From Methanobrevibacter sp. (lineage in GTDB: Archaea > Methanobacteriota > Methanobacteria > Methanobacteriales > Methanobacteriaceae): DNA of 5,841 nucleotides. The translations under genes were made by a program, and so were the position numbers. Positions 5,501 through 5,841 of the stretch are shown one piece after another (the first letter of the stretch is position 1; the number at the start of each line of letters is the position of its first letter). The notes beneath the pieces were generated by a model. The model had not been told where the DNA came from. It did no database searches and saw nothing but the letters and a program-made list of their open reading frames with translations. The stretch is taken from NCBI GenBank assembly GCA_031289975.1, contig JAITOM010000346.1, positions 1 through 5,841 on the forward strand, written 5' to 3'.

Positions 5501-5713
5501 ATAGTCATTTTGGAAAAGTTCTTAAATTTTGGATGAAAAATTTTTTTTATTAAATTATTTAATTTTTAATATTACTTTATAAAAATCAATAATTGTAAAT
5601 TTTAAATAATTTAAATATATTTTGAATAATATAAATGATTTTAAATTAATATTTTTTAATAATATTTATTTTTAAAAAAGTTTATTTATTAAGAACTTTA
5701 TCAAAACCACTAT
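5501..5713 (-). mobile_element. Palindrome-ended repeat element B (213 bp), inverted copy of A
   Basis: This is bounded by the same type of 25-bp ends, at 5501-5525 and 5689-5713. At the sixth base of each end, the outer ends of the pair (5205 and 5713 sides) share G and the inner ends share C, so B is element A in reverse. A 90-bp AT-rich spacer (5411-5500) separates them. Together they form a large imperfect palindrome of about 500 bp just upstream of the gene at 5749, where it may affect transcription. Confidence 0.6.
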
Positions 5714-5748
5714 ACTATTAAAAAAATATTTAATATTAATGTGATAAT

Positions 5749-5841
5749 ATGAAAAAATCAAGATTAAGCTTATTTAAAAGTACATCAATGCTAATATCAA
5801 TATTAGGAATTTTTATGATTGTTACAACAATTGGGGTCGTT
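5749..5841 (+). CDS. N-terminus of a membrane protein, cut by the window end
   Basis: The frame is open for all 31 codons to the window edge. It begins MKKSRLSLFK, a basic cytoplasmic-side segment, followed by a hydrophobic stretch from about residue 14 (MLISILGIFMIVTTIGVV) that looks like a first membrane helix or an uncleaved signal anchor. GTGAT (5741-5745) 3 nt before the ATG is a short-spaced ribosome binding site, so the start is plausible but not certain. The gene follows the large inverted repeat at 5205-5713 and is nearly 1 kb from the exporter, so it is probably outside the RiPP operon. The family cannot be recognised from this fragment. Confidence 0.6.
   Translation, partial: MKKSRLSLFKSTSMLISILGIFMIVTTIGVV

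Noticed and set aside
5205..5713. CRISPR-like array from the four 25-bp repeats
   Set aside because: The repeats alternate in orientation, spacing is irregular, and the intervening sequences are copies of each other, so they are element ends and not repeats with unique spacers.

Overview
The window is very AT-rich and looks archaeal, most likely a gut-type methanogen of the order Methanobacteriales (Methanobrevibacter or Methanosphaera). The grounds are a canonical archaeal TATA box (TTTATATA), strong AGGAGG or AGGTGAT ribosome binding sites, A/T-ending codons, small secreted Asn-rich proteins, and long repeat-filled intergenic DNA. The genus is an inference from style, not from a marker gene.

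Layout. 1-285: no gene; an anomalous G17C8 tract (about 41-78), then a TATA/dyad region (161-225). 286-1205: two tightly spaced genes for small secreted proteins of unknown function. 1206-1605: no gene; a 119-bp MITE-like element with perfect 20-bp inverted ends (1291-1409), then a second copy of the dyad region (1450-1514). 1606-4807: the main system, on one strand. It comprises a radical SAM/SPASM peptide maturase with an N-terminal PqqD-like recognition domain, two very short peptide genes (31 and 32 aa) that are missing from ordinary ORF calling, and an ABC exporter. 4808-5748: no intact gene; an open frame that may be the frameshifted tail of the exporter, an imperfect inverted repeat (4854-4997), and two 206-213 bp palindrome-ended elements in opposite orientation (5205-5713). 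5749-5841: the start of a membrane protein that runs off the window.

The central reading is a compact archaeal RiPP locus. The two peptides (2916-3011 and 3059-3157) share an identical MFKP start and a [YF]H-x4-YCKC C-terminal motif, and they lie between the maturase and the exporter. The maturase would bind the peptides through its PqqD-like domain, install a radical-based crosslink probably involving the Cys residues, and the exporter would carry the product out. No protease or immunity gene is visible. The product chemistry and role cannot be read from the sequence.

The dyad/TATA element occurs about 60-90 nt upstream of both gene groups, with a compensatory base-pair change between copies. 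It may be a shared control element linking the secreted proteins with the RiPP operon, or a dispersed repeat.
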